Positions 1 through 8,788 of a stretch of 64,000 nucleotides of DNA are shown here, piece after piece; positions within the stretch are counted from its first letter, which is position 1; each line of letters opens with the position of its first letter. This stretch comes from Betaproteobacteria bacterium (GTDB lineage Bacteria; Pseudomonadota; Gammaproteobacteria; Burkholderiales; SG8-41). The DNA lies in the NCBI GenBank assembly GCA_947486575.1, contig CANKUB010000003.1, positions 1 to 64,000 on the forward strand, given 5' to 3'. A program made the translations under genes and the position numbers. The notes beneath the pieces are model-generated. The model had not been told where the DNA came from. It saw nothing but the letters and a program-made list of their open reading frames with translations, and searched no databases.

Positions 1-469
1 TCGACACGATACGCGCGCCAGGTTTCAACCGCAGAAATTTCACCGCCAGCGTGCTGAGATGCGCGGGCAACAGAAACAGTGGCATTACCGTGGCATTTGA
101 AATATCCGCCGCGAACATGTCGCCATGAGAGAATGTTGCCTTGTCCGCCACGCCCGCCGCAACAGCGGCACGCTCAGACAGCGCCACCAGATCCGGATTA
201 AATTCCACGCCATGCGCACGCGCGCCGCGCTTGGCCGCTGCGATCACCATGCGTCCGTCGCCCGAACCCAAATCGATCACAAAGTCGTCCGGCGTCAGCT
301 TCGCCAGATCCAGCATTTTGTCGAGCGTGGCTTCGGGCGTGGGTATCCACACCACGTCTTTGCCCGGCTGGCCGGGAACGGGTTTATAGGATTCTGTCGA
401 CGTCTGAGCCGCTGCCAGTTGTACGGCAGATAACAAACAGAGCAGCAGCAAATGATAGCTGTAGTTCAA
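1..469 (-). CDS. Exported SAM-dependent methyltransferase-like protein (partial)
   Basis: An open frame runs leftward from a TTG at 469 to the window edge, about 156 codons, so the C-terminus is missing. The first 22 residues are hydrophobic and end in a likely signal-peptidase site (LAAAQT). Class I methyltransferase motif I, DLGSGDGR, lies at residues 66-73, followed by VEFNPD (88-93), the usual acidic strand that binds SAM ribose. An exported or membrane-attached SAM-dependent methyltransferase is the best call; the substrate cannot be told. The TTG start is inferred, because no in-frame ATG precedes the signal peptide. Confidence 0.7.
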   Translation of the reverse strand, partial: MNYSYHLLLLCLLSAVQLAAAQTSTESYKPVPGQPGKDVVWIPTPEATLDKMLDLAKLTPDDFVIDLGSGDGRMVIAAAKRGARAHGVEFNPDLVALSERAAVAAGVADKATFSHGDMFAADISNATVMPLFLLPAHLSTLAVKFLRLKPGARIVS

Positions 470-699
470 AATATATCCTGATAATTGATGTCTGAGGGCG
501 CGGGCATGAATTCTAACGTGAGATGGCGTGCCGCCTTGTGTTTGGTGCTCTGGAACTTGCGATATATCATGCACCAACAACATACTTTTTAAAAAGTCAC
601 GTCTGGCACGATGTCGATCGACCAGCACACCACACATCCTTCGCAGACGAAAGAGTTCGACGGCTGCGGGCAGGAAATTTCGCCGCGCGCCATATCACC

Positions 700-2067
700 A
701 TGAAAAACAGCAATATGAGCAGCAACAAGAGCAAAGTCGACGAAAGTAAGGGCTGCTTCCAGCGAATTGGCGAAGCCTTCATGGTTTACATGGAGCGGCG
801 CCTGCTTATCGTATTCGCCATGGGCTTTGCCAGCGGGCTTCCCTTGCTGCTGACCATGAGCACCTTGCAGATATGGATGACGGAAGCCGGTGTTTCGCTG
901 ACGGCAGTTGGGCTTTTTGCGCTGGCGGGAACACCGTACACCTTGAAATTTTTTTGGGCACCACTTATCGACCGATTGCCCGTGCCGCTTCTATCGCGGC
1001 GTCTGGGACGGCGACGAAGCTGGATGATCGTAATCCAGTTAGGACTTATGGGTGCAATTCTTGGCCTGGGATTCAGCGATCCTGCAGCGGGGCCCCTCTA
1101 TACCGCAGCATTCGCGGTTGCGGTGGCTTTTTTTTCCGCCAGCCAGGATATCGTTATAGACGCCTATCGCATCGAGATTCTTGATCCGGCTCAGCAAGGT
1201 GCCGGTGCGGCCATGACGCAAGCCGGCTATCGCTTTGGCCTCATTGCAGCAGGCGCCGGGGCGTTGTACCTGGCTGACATCACGGCCAACTGGTCGATAG
1301 TCTATGCCGCCATGGCGTTGCTGGTGTTGGTGGGCATGGTCGCCGCGCTGCTAGCCCCCGTGCCCTCCGACGACGCGCATCAGGACGCAGCAGCAATCCA
1401 AACGAAGCCGCTGTTTCGTTCGATGCTGATCGACCCTTTCCAGGAGTTTCTGACGCGGAATTCCGCTTCGACTGCGCTGGCGATGCTCGCCTTCATTCTG
1501 CTTTACAAATTTGGCGACGCATTCGCCGGTTCAATGGCGAATCCCTTTTTCATCAAAATCGGTTTTACCAAGATCGAAATCGCCAACGCCAGCAAAATAT
1601 TTGGTGTGTTCGCCACGCTCGGCGGCGTTTTTCTCGGCGGTGTCCTGGTCAAGCAGTATGGCGTGCTGAATACTCTGCTCTGGTGCGGCATCCTGCAAAT
1701 GTTTTCCAACCTGATGTTCGCCGCGCTGGCTATCGTCGGTCACGATGTCGGCTTTCTCTATCTGACGGTTGGTGTTGAGAACTTCACTGGCGGCATGGCT
1801 TCTTCGGCATTCGTGGCTTACTTGTCGCTGCTCTGCCACACCGCTTATACCGGCACGCAATTCGCGCTGCTGACCTCGTTTATGGCGTTTGGACGCACCT
1901 GGCTCTCCACCACCAGCGGCTGGTTGGCCGATCACACGGATTGGGTAACCTTTTTTGTCATTTCAACTTTCATCGCGCTGCCTGGGTTAGTGCTGCTGCT
2001 ATGGATGACTAAGCATCTGCCCCTGGAACAGCAGGTACACCAGCACGCCACCGCAAATCATATTTAG
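700..2067 (+). CDS. AmpG-family MFS permease
   Basis: A 455-residue polytopic membrane protein with about 12 hydrophobic segments. The N-terminal block FASGLPLLL (residues 43-51), the following LTAVGLFALAGTPYTLKF and the cytoplasmic LGRRRSW (102-108) are hallmarks of the AmpG/acetyl-CoA-transporter branch of the major facilitator superfamily, which imports anhydro-muropeptides in enterobacteria. The frame is open back to 523, but the ATG at 700 best fits family length; an ATG at 781 is the alternative. No clear Shine-Dalgarno sequence precedes either. It is monocistronic, diverging from the methyltransferase fragment and converging on the next operon. Transport of muropeptides is a family-based inference. 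Confidence 0.8.
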   Translation: MKNSNMSSNKSKVDESKGCFQRIGEAFMVYMERRLLIVFAMGFASGLPLLLTMSTLQIWMTEAGVSLTAVGLFALAGTPYTLKFFWAPLIDRLPVPLLSRRLGRRRSWMIVIQLGLMGAILGLGFSDPAAGPLYTAAFAVAVAFFSASQDIVIDAYRIEILDPAQQGAGAAMTQAGYRFGLIAAGAGALYLADITANWSIVYAAMALLVLVGMVAALLAPVPSDDAHQDAAAIQTKPLFRSMLIDPFQEFLTRNSASTALAMLAFILLYKFGDAFAGSMANPFFIKIGFTKIEIANASKIFGVFATLGGVFLGGVLVKQYGVLNTLLWCGILQMFSNLMFAALAIVGHDVGFLYLTVGVENFTGGMASSAFVAYLSLLCHTAYTGTQFALLTSFMAFGRTWLSTTSGWLADHTDWVTFFVISTFIALPGLVLLLWMTKHLPLEQQVHQHATANHI

Positions 2068-2091
2068 CGCATGACATCTGGACATCGCAAT

Positions 2092-2391
2092 TCAATCAGC
2101 TCTGCCCAGACGCTCCAGCAGTTTTTCCGCCACCACACGTTCCTCAAGCCGGTAATCCTGTAGTTGCGGCTGCGCGTCGCGAATACGGCTGATGTTCAGA
2201 ATAATGCTGTCGTAGGTCAACGGATTCGCGCCGCGTATCTCCAACAAAAATGCCAGCAAACGGCTTTCGTGCAGCGCAATCCGGGTAACCGGGTTATGCT
2301 GATACTGGCGCAACTTAAAGGCCTGCCCGACTACCGTGAAAAGCATGATCCCGATGAAGGCGTACGCAAGATATCGGCTCATCATGTTCAC
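2092..2391 (-). CDS. Small membrane protein, last gene of the O-antigen-ligase operon
   Basis: A 99-residue protein with one N-terminal membrane segment (about residues 6-24, YAFIGIMLFTVVGQAF) and a charged, helical C-terminal part containing an acidic/leucine stretch. Its ATG overlaps the stop of the upstream gene in an ATGA arrangement, so translation is probably coupled. I do not recognise the family. Being terminal in a six-gene overlapping operon with a polymerase-like membrane enzyme suggests a membrane-complex accessory role, but this is only inferred from position. Confidence 0.65.
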   Translation of the reverse strand: MNMMSRYLAYAFIGIMLFTVVGQAFKLRQYQHNPVTRIALHESRLLAFLLEIRGANPLTYDSIILNISRIRDAQPQLQDYRLEERVVAEKLLERLGRAD

Positions 2392-2642
2392 CAGGGACTC
2401 CTGTCGAGGTAGTGGCGCGCACGTTCGCGCGTGCGCGCGTCAAGCGTTGTCAAGTACGCATCAGCCAGCATTTCGTTCTCGATAATCACCTGTGCCGTGC
2501 GCAGGCGCTCCGCGTAAAGCACCTGCTTTTCCAGCAGCTGCGCGACCTCTATGCGATGGTGTTGCCACAGGCTGCACGACACCAGTATCCCCGCCATACA
2601 CGACAAAACAACGCCCTCCCGTCTAGTCAATGGGCTTGTCAT
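2388..2642 (-). CDS. Small single-pass membrane protein
   Basis: An 84-residue product beginning MTSPLTRREG, with one transmembrane helix (about residues 11-25, VVLSCMAGILVSC) and a predicted helical, charged outer part. The frame is open for 26 more codons upstream, but the ATG at 2642 overlaps the end of the EF-hand gene by 20 bases, which is the usual spacing in this operon. The C-terminus overlaps the next gene by four bases. The family is not recognised. Size and topology resemble its downstream neighbour, so the two may act as a pair. Confidence 0.6.
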   Translation of the reverse strand: MTSPLTRREGVVLSCMAGILVSCSLWQHHRIEVAQLLEKQVLYAERLRTAQVIIENEMLADAYLTTLDARTRERARHYLDRSPW

Positions 2643-3633
2643 ACGTTGCCTCCCAGGTCCATTCGCGTAACTTGCCGTTACGATTGCTCCACGCCGTACC
2701 GCGCAGCACCGGGCGACCAAACACCTGCTCCAGGCGCAGCTCGCTGCGTGTCAGCCCCATCGGTGATGCGGATACCCATTGCGCTGCCGTGCCGCGCACC
2801 ACGCCATTCAGGGGCAGATTGATGCGGTCGCCGTAGGGGCCGACATACTGCAACATGCCTTTAATTTGATTGCCAGTAACCGCAAGTAACAATTGGCCAC
2901 CGGCATCCTTGCCCCAGGGTCGGGTGGCGTCTTTCCATTGATCAGCATTGGTTATTGACCAGCGCCAATATCCTGTTAAGGCATTGCGGGTATCCGGCAC
3001 GGCATATGAAAGATAGGCGCTGTCGCGGCTTGAAAAGGTCTCGCCGAGTTTCAGTTCGAGCAGGTGACGTCTACCTCCGCGCCGCTCGATCACGGAAAAG
3101 GGTGCAAGCAGGCCGGTGCGTGCGGATCCGGCGAAGGGCTTGGCAGCTGCGCGCAAATCGATGCCGGCAAACTTCTTGCGCATGGAAACCAAGGCATCCT
3201 CGCGCGCAACAAGTGTGCCGTCACCATTAAAATCCACCCACATATACAGATCACGTATCTCTTCGTCTTCCACGATACCGTTGCCATCGGTATCCAGGGA
3301 CGCCAACGCCGCATAGGCGTTATCCCACCGCTGCCCTCTGAAGGTGTTTCCCAGCAGCATCTTGGCATCAAGATCGACTTTCGCTCCGGGCACGTACGAC
3401 GGCAGATATACGATAGCGCACATCTCCAGTCCGCCGAACCACGCATGCCACGGTTTGGCCGACGTACCGAAGCCCACGCGGGCAAATTGCGGAAAATGCT
3501 GATGGCTCAACGCCAATGCGGTCAAGCGTTCGCTGCCGACGAACAGCACCGTGGCGTCGGACTGCGCACGAGCGCCCGTATTGAACAACAGCAAGCCAGT
3601 CAGCAGGATGAGCGTGCGTATCACCGTATTCAT
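2623..3633 (-). CDS. Secreted EF-hand protein
   Basis: A 336-residue protein with a signal peptide ending near ARAQ (residue 24). Two consecutive canonical EF-hand calcium loops are visible: LDTDGNGIVEDEE (ligands D114, D116, N118, E125) and VDFNGDGTLVARE (D134, N136, D138, E145). The rest is rich in Trp and Gly, beta-like, and of no family I recognise. It probably acts in the periplasm or outside the cell, with calcium stabilising or switching it. It starts one base after the lipoprotein gene stop and overlaps the next gene by 20 bases, so it belongs to the polymerase operon. Confidence 0.75.
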   Translation of the reverse strand: MNTVIRTLILLTGLLLFNTGARAQSDATVLFVGSERLTALALSHQHFPQFARVGFGTSAKPWHAWFGGLEMCAIVYLPSYVPGAKVDLDAKMLLGNTFRGQRWDNAYAALASLDTDGNGIVEDEEIRDLYMWVDFNGDGTLVAREDALVSMRKKFAGIDLRAAAKPFAGSARTGLLAPFSVIERRGGRRHLLELKLGETFSSRDSAYLSYAVPDTRNALTGYWRWSITNADQWKDATRPWGKDAGGQLLLAVTGNQIKGMLQYVGPYGDRINLPLNGVVRGTAAQWVSASPMGLTRSELRLEQVFGRPVLRGTAWSNRNGKLREWTWEATYDKPID

Positions 3634-3634
3634 T

Positions 3635-3904
3635 TCAGGGCGTAGGCGCGGAGTAACCGCGCCGAAACAAACTGCCCGGATCGTGCTGCTTCAGGTAGCC
3701 CCGCTGCAAACCGGCATTTGCAGGCGCGGCCCCAACCAAGGGCGCGGTGCCCGGCAGCGCAACGGGAATTTCAGGAAAAGACTCCAGTCGCACATCGCCA
3801 GGCTTTTTGCGCGCCATCTCCCAGCCGGACACGTCGGCACTGGGCGCGCAACCGCTAAGCACCGCAGCCAACACCCCGCACGCAAGCGTCGGCGCAAATT
3901 TCAT
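3635..3904 (-). CDS. Small lipoprotein
   Basis: An 89-residue protein with a classical lipoprotein signal: MKFAPTLACGVLAAVLSGC has a lipobox LSGC with the modified cysteine at residue 19. The mature part is short, rich in proline and alanine, and probably extended. The ATG overlaps the TGA of the O-antigen-ligase-like gene (ATGA), and the EF-hand gene starts one base after its stop, so it is translationally coupled on both sides. No homologous family is recognised; it may anchor or chaperone a partner at the outer membrane. Confidence 0.7.
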   Translation of the reverse strand: MKFAPTLACGVLAAVLSGCAPSADVSGWEMARKKPGDVRLESFPEIPVALPGTAPLVGAAPANAGLQRGYLKQHDPGSLFRRGYSAPTP

Positions 3905-5484
3905 GGCGCTTTGCTCCGGTTCATTTTGTCCACGAGTGCCTGGCGGTGCGCGCGGACATACTCGTGCAGCTTATCCGCACTCTTCCATTGAAATTTGTCA
4001 ACCTCCAGATAGCTGGACGCAGCAACGGCATCGGCTGCCGGCGGATAGGGTTCGTTCACTGCGGCAAACCGCCGTCCATCCTCCCACACGGCAAAGGTCG
4101 CCACGCCCACAAACACCACCAGCACCAGCAACGTTCCGATGAGCAGCCGCCACGCGCTGCCAAGGTGTGCGCCTGCCGGTTTGCCCAGTGCCACGGCCGG
4201 TGTGCGCTCTTGCTCACTGCGGTATGTTACCGAACCGAACGACAGGCACAGCGACGCTACCGCCAGCATGAAAAATCCGAAGCGCGTGATGGGAATCGTG
4301 GAAACATTCGCTAAATCATATACCTGGATATACACCAGCAAGCACGCCACCTGCACGCCTGCCGCGAAACGCTCAGGCTGTCGCGCCAGCGCGAGCGCAC
4401 GTCCCAACAACACCCCCAGAAACAGCATGTAGGCCAGCAGGCCTCCTCCACCCAGCTGCAGCCCCCATTCGATCCAGGCGTTGTGCGCGTGGCCGTATTT
4501 GGGACCAGGTGCATCGCGATATTGCGCAAGGCGATTTTCAAAAGCGCTCCACACGGAGTTGTAGCCAAATCCCGTGTAGGGTTGCTCGGCTAGGAGTTTC
4601 ACGCTATCGGCCCATATCTCGGTGCGCGAGGTAAAGGTCGGGTCGCGTCCCATGCGCATGGCAAAGTGATCCATCTTGGGGCTGGGCAGGCTGACCACAA
4701 ACGCGGCGATTGCGAGGGCTGCTAACGCGGCATAAATCCGCCATCTTTTCGCGGTTAGGACAAACCACAACACCGATGTCAACGCAATGCTGATCATCGA
4801 ACTCTTGGAATCAATGTAGATCAAAAACACCGCGCCGACGGCGACGCCCGCCAGATGAAGCCAGCGAAAACGAGCGCGTAAAAAGAATAATCCAAGCAAA
4901 ATCAGCAAACCCAGCAGAAAGCCGAATTGATTGCGATGGAGTGTGACGCCGGTAAACGTCTGCCCGGTGCTGCCGTAGCCCATGCCGCCCACCACGATCG
5001 AACCCATCAGCACTGCCGCGAGCAACTGCCATACGTTACGAAAGATTTGATGCAGATCGCCGCCACAAGTCACCACGTAGGCCAGCAAAAAAACCAGACA
5101 CAACGCCGACATGTAAATCCCCGCCAGCGTCATCTCCGTGTTCGCACTCCACACCAGCGACCAGACGATATAAGCAAACACCAGCGTCACCGTGCCCTCG
5201 GCCATCGCCAGCCGCGCCATCTCGCGCAGCCGGTGCAAGGCGGGCGCCAGACAAAAAATCATTGCCGCGTGTTCGTAGTAGCTGGGCTCCTGATTGGCCA
5301 GTGCATAAATCAGCGCACCGAATTGCAGCAGAAAAATCTCCAGCGCCTGACGCAGCCGGGCGTCGACGCCGTAGCGCAAAAAGAAAATCACGCCGGCCAA
5401 AACCACACTCAGCGGCGTGAAATACTGGCCACCCAGCAGCTTGAACAAGACCGCGCTGATCACCAGTGCTGCGAATTGCATCAT
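3901..5484 (-). CDS. O-antigen ligase/polymerase family membrane protein
   Basis: A 527-residue membrane protein with at least ten hydrophobic segments. Before the late periplasmic loop it carries TSRTEIWADSVKLLAEQP, then GFGYNSVW and GHAHNAWIEWGLQLG, the conserved Wzy_C/WaaL pattern with an HAHN core. Members join glycan chains or polymerise repeat units at the outer face of the inner membrane, or in PglL-type cases glycosylate proteins. The start at 5484 is chosen because its ATG overlaps the TGA of the upstream hydrolase gene; the open frame continues further. No glycosyltransferases are nearby, so the glycan substrate is unknown. Confidence 0.85.
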   Translation of the reverse strand: MMQFAALVISAVLFKLLGGQYFTPLSVVLAGVIFFLRYGVDARLRQALEIFLLQFGALIYALANQEPSYYEHAAMIFCLAPALHRLREMARLAMAEGTVTLVFAYIVWSLVWSANTEMTLAGIYMSALCLVFLLAYVVTCGGDLHQIFRNVWQLLAAVLMGSIVVGGMGYGSTGQTFTGVTLHRNQFGFLLGLLILLGLFFLRARFRWLHLAGVAVGAVFLIYIDSKSSMISIALTSVLWFVLTAKRWRIYAALAALAIAAFVVSLPSPKMDHFAMRMGRDPTFTSRTEIWADSVKLLAEQPYTGFGYNSVWSAFENRLAQYRDAPGPKYGHAHNAWIEWGLQLGGGGLLAYMLFLGVLLGRALALARQPERFAAGVQVACLLVYIQVYDLANVSTIPITRFGFFMLAVASLCLSFGSVTYRSEQERTPAVALGKPAGAHLGSAWRLLIGTLLVLVVFVGVATFAVWEDGRRFAAVNEPYPPAADAVAASSYLEVDKFQWKSADKLHEYVRAHRQALVDKMNRSKAP

Positions 5485-6581
5485 TTCGCCGGTCGATCTC
5501 TGCTGCGTTGCCAGGCGATGGCACGCGCATGCAGCGACTTGGCCCACGGCAGCGATTCACGCGCCCAGGCGGCAAAATCACGCTGATCCAGGCGCGGCCA
5601 GATGCTTGCGGGCTTTTCCAGAAACTGCTTGAGCGCGGGCTTGTGTGATGCCAACACAGTCGCGTTCAATCGGCCGCGCGCAGCGGCGTTACCATTCAGG
5701 TAAGCGTCGATAAAATCACCGGTTACCTGTAATATCAACGCCTCGGAGCCGAACATGCCTACGCTATGATCGCCCTTGGCGACCAGCCAATACTGCGGTG
5801 CACCGTCAACGTAGCGAAAAGCTGAATTACGGTAATCCGGATGATCTTCCGTGCCCGCCACGTGCAACCCTGCCACCGCACTGACTTGCTTCACATCCGC
5901 GCGGCTCGGCGCGCTGTACTCGAAGGGATAGCTGTAGACGACGAATGCCTTAACGCGCGGATCGCGGTGTACCGCAAACGCTTTCCCGTCGCGATCGCGC
6001 ACCGGCAAACCACTCATGTGCAAGGCGGTCAGGGTGCCCGAGGAATGCCCGACGACAGCCAGTTTGGTCAGGTCTAGGGCCGGCCAGGCGTCACGCTTCT
6101 CGGCGTTAGTACGCGACAGCCTGTCCAGCACGAACAGGCAATCCTCGAAACGGTCCACTGGCGCATCGTTGCGCGCCCCGGTGCGTATGCCGGGATAAAT
6201 GTCGGCGAAACGTTCGTTGGCGCCCATCTGTTCCAATAAATCATAGTGGAATACCATCACCATCACAACGCCACGCTTTAACAGCATTTCGGCCAACGGT
6301 TCGTAGCCGTCTACATGCCCACCCCAGCGAAACCCCTGGGGCGCGGAGAACAGCACTACCGGCATCGCGGCTGCCTCGTCTCGCGGCTTGCCACGCGGCG
6401 GCAGCGCAATACGTACATTGACATGCCGCTGCCGGGACTCGTCTAGCCATATCTCACGTGCTAATCGCACGTTATGCCCGCTCTCCTTTTGATCTCCGTG
6501 GGCCACGGCAGTGATCGCCAAGAATAGTAGTACTGCGCACAAGGCGCGAAGGCCGATGGAACAGCGCGCGTCAGATGGCAT
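5481..6581 (-). CDS. Exported alpha/beta hydrolase
   Basis: A 366-residue protein starting MPSDARCSIG with a signal peptide (core LCAVLLFLAITAVAHG, cleaved near residue 29). The nucleophile elbow is VVGHSSG with Ser170, after a strand and before a helix as in PET-hydrolase-like or acetylhydrolase-like serine hydrolases. FSAPQGFRWGG around 78-88 could form the oxyanion loop. The frame is open 44 codons upstream, but the chosen ATG begins right at the signal peptide. It is the first gene of the six-gene operon and overlaps the ligase gene. It might remove or transfer an acyl group on the operon's glycan; that is inference. Confidence 0.75.
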   Translation of the reverse strand: MPSDARCSIGLRALCAVLLFLAITAVAHGDQKESGHNVRLAREIWLDESRQRHVNVRIALPPRGKPRDEAAAMPVVLFSAPQGFRWGGHVDGYEPLAEMLLKRGVVMVMVFHYDLLEQMGANERFADIYPGIRTGARNDAPVDRFEDCLFVLDRLSRTNAEKRDAWPALDLTKLAVVGHSSGTLTALHMSGLPVRDRDGKAFAVHRDPRVKAFVVYSYPFEYSAPSRADVKQVSAVAGLHVAGTEDHPDYRNSAFRYVDGAPQYWLVAKGDHSVGMFGSEALILQVTGDFIDAYLNGNAAARGRLNATVLASHKPALKQFLEKPASIWPRLDQRDFAAWARESLPWAKSLHARAIAWQRSRDRPAK

Positions 6582-6636
6582 CTCTGGAACTGATGTAATC
6601 ACGGATTGAGCGTAGGCATGTAAATACGAGGCGAGC

Positions 6637-7662
6637 TTACTTGATCGCAGGCATAACTTCCCTGGCAAATCGCTCCATCGACCGCAGCACGCGTTTCTGA
6701 TCCATGTCGCCAAACCAGAAGCTGCAGTTGAAGTGTGTGATGCCCATGATCGATTGCAGGGTTTTGATCTGGCGTATGCAGGTTTCCGGCGAGCCGATAA
6801 TGAGGTAGCGATTGATCAAATCTTCGATATCCGGTTCGTTTTGGGCGACGATCGGCATGGCCTTGCCGTTTTCAACCTGCTCATAGTGATTACGCAGACT
6901 CAAGGTCACGCGCATGTTCCAGCGCGCATGCTCTGCGGCATCGCGCGCATCGGTATCGCTTTCCGCGACGTAAATCGCGCGCTGCACGCCCACGCGCGGT
7001 TTGACTGGTGGGTTTACTTTCGCCACGACTTCTTCAAACATTTTGCCGAATGCGCCGAGGTGCTCGACCGTCACGCCGAAACCGCCGGTCAGCACGTTGA
7101 ACCCACGGCGAACTGCGGCTTCCAGTGCGTAAGGACTTTGCGCAACAATCCAGATTGGCGGATGCGGCGTTTGCAGCGGCTGCGGAAACACCGTGGTTTC
7201 CGGCACCTTGTAGTGCTTTCCGTCGTAACTGAAGGCTTTGCCCTTGAATGATTCAAGAATGATGTCTAGAGACTCATCCCAGCGATTCTTGGCGGCTTCG
7301 AGTTGCAGACCAAAACGCTCGAACTCATAGTTCTGATAACCGCGTCCGAATCCAATATCCACACGCCCGCCAGCCAGTTGATCAAGGGTTGCGATTTCTT
7401 CGGCGATGACCAGCGGATGATGCAACGGTACAACGATCACCGCGGTGCCCACACGCAGCGTTTTGGTTTTTGCCGCAATGTGCGTCGCCAACTGGGTGGG
7501 GCGGGCAAGATAGCCGTAGGTCGAAAAGTGATGCTCGCCCAGCCACACATTGCGAAAACCCAGCGATTCTGCTGCCAGCGCCTGCTCTACGCCGCGCGCA
7601 TAAATGTCCTGTGAGGAACTCATCGAAGGCGACTGCATGAGCAAAAAGGTACCGATATCCAT
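6637..7662 (-). CDS. LLM-class flavin-dependent oxidoreductase
   Basis: A 341-residue bacterial luciferase-like monooxygenase. The N-terminus (FRNVWLGEHHF, about residues 36-46) and the central segment GGRVDIGFGRGYQNYEFERF are typical of TIM-barrel F420/FMN-dependent enzymes of this superfamily, and PHPPIWIVAQSP (about 168-179) is the expected mid-protein strand. Such enzymes oxidise small organic substrates with FMNH2 supplied by a separate reductase. It lies downstream of a Bug gene on the same strand, separated by about 50 bases that carry an AT-rich repeat copy. AAGGG lies about eight bases before the ATG. Confidence 0.85.
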   Translation of the reverse strand: MDIGTFLLMQSPSMSSSQDIYARGVEQALAAESLGFRNVWLGEHHFSTYGYLARPTQLATHIAAKTKTLRVGTAVIVVPLHHPLVIAEEIATLDQLAGGRVDIGFGRGYQNYEFERFGLQLEAAKNRWDESLDIILESFKGKAFSYDGKHYKVPETTVFPQPLQTPHPPIWIVAQSPYALEAAVRRGFNVLTGGFGVTVEHLGAFGKMFEEVVAKVNPPVKPRVGVQRAIYVAESDTDARDAAEHARWNMRVTLSLRNHYEQVENGKAMPIVAQNEPDIEDLINRYLIIGSPETCIRQIKTLQSIMGITHFNCSFWFGDMDQKRVLRSMERFAREVMPAIK

Positions 7663-7689
7663 ATCTAACCCTTGATTTAAATTTTGATC

Positions 7690-7709
7690 GTAACTATTTG
7701 TTTTTATTG
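7690..7709 (-). repeat. AT-rich dispersed repeat, copy 1
   Basis: The minus strand reads CAATAAAAACAAATAGTTAC. All 20 bases are identical to the copy inside uvrA at 55811-55830. It lies in the spacer between a Bug stop codon and the LLM oxidoreductase start, 28 bases before the latter. Confidence 0.85.
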
Positions 7710-7714
7710 GTATT

Positions 7715-8686
7715 TTATTCAGGCTTTATGCCTACTGCCTTGATCACCCTAGTCCACTTGTCCAGCTCGCTTTGCAGAAAAGGCGACATTTCAGCAGATG
7801 TCATGTCGAAAGAAACCGCACCCATCGACGCGAGGCGCTGCTTGACCGCTGCCGTTCGCTTGATTTGTTTTACCGCTTCATGCAGTTTGGTGACCAGCGC
7901 CGGTGACATTTTTGCTGGCGCCATCAGGCAATAAAAAAGCAGGCCCTCGTAACCGGGCAATCCGCTTTCAGCCACGGTCGGCACGTCGGGCAGATTCGGC
8001 ACACGCTGCGCGGTCGCCACGGCCATCGCGCGCAATTTGCCCGACTGAATGTGCGGCAGTGCGGCTACCACGTGACTGAATGCAAATGGCACGTGCCCGC
8101 CGAGCAGCGCCACCAGCGACGGCGTATCTCCGGGGTACGCCACCTGCAGCATGTCTATGCCCGCCATGTATTTCAGCAATGAAATATTCATGTGCGAACT
8201 GGAGCCGATGCTCGCTGCGCCGTGCATCATGCCCCCGGGCTTGGCCTTGGCCATCTTAATAATTTCAGCAACTGTCTTGGCGGGAAACGATGGATGCGCC
8301 ACCAGCACGCCCGGAACATGCGCAAACATTGCCACCGGCGTGAAATCGCGCATCGGGTCATAGGGCAATTTGCCGTAGAGCGGCAAGCCCGTGGTCAGCA
8401 CACCGCTGTACGTAAAAAACAGTGTGTAACCATCGGGCGTTGATTTCGCAACGGCCGCGGCGGCAATCTGCCCGCTGGCGCCACCGCGGTTATCCACCAC
8501 CACCGGCTGTGCCCACATTTCCACCATGCCCTGCTGCAGCAGGCGGCCGAGAATATCCGTACCGCCGCCGGGCGGTGAAGGAATCAGCATGCGCACAGGC
8601 TTGCTGGGATACGGCTGTTGCGCATGCACGCTGAATGCCGCTAACAGCCAAACCGGCAGCAATGAAATTCGCAAGAAAAGATTCAC
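7715..8686 (-). CDS. Bug/TctC family tripartite tricarboxylate receptor protein
   Basis: A 323-residue periplasmic binding protein. The signal peptide VNLFLRISLLPVWLL is cleaved near VHAQQ; YPSKPVRMLIPSPPGGGTD and VVDNRGGASG are the ligand-cradle signatures of the Bug family, which bind carboxylates or other small polar molecules. A GTG at 8686 is chosen as start because it places the signal peptide at the N-terminus; a TTG at 8725 is also in frame. The gene diverges from an MFS gene and reads toward the LLM oxidoreductase. No TctA/TctB membrane partners are nearby. Confidence 0.88.
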   Translation of the reverse strand: MNLFLRISLLPVWLLAAFSVHAQQPYPSKPVRMLIPSPPGGGTDILGRLLQQGMVEMWAQPVVVDNRGGASGQIAAAAVAKSTPDGYTLFFTYSGVLTTGLPLYGKLPYDPMRDFTPVAMFAHVPGVLVAHPSFPAKTVAEIIKMAKAKPGGMMHGAASIGSSSHMNISLLKYMAGIDMLQVAYPGDTPSLVALLGGHVPFAFSHVVAALPHIQSGKLRAMAVATAQRVPNLPDVPTVAESGLPGYEGLLFYCLMAPAKMSPALVTKLHEAVKQIKRTAAVKQRLASMGAVSFDMTSAEMSPFLQSELDKWTRVIKAVGIKPE

Positions 8687-8788
8687 ACTACGCCAGGTGA
8701 TAGGCAACAAGTCGGCTGTCCACAATGAGTTAAAAAGTTGTATTGGTACTCAAGCAGGGCTATTGTAGCGAAAGAAAAGGCAAACACC

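Noticed and set aside
584..597. The perfect palindrome ACTTTTTAAAAAGT upstream of the AmpG-like gene
   Set aside because: An AT-only core palindrome without promoter context; can arise by chance and has no second copy here.
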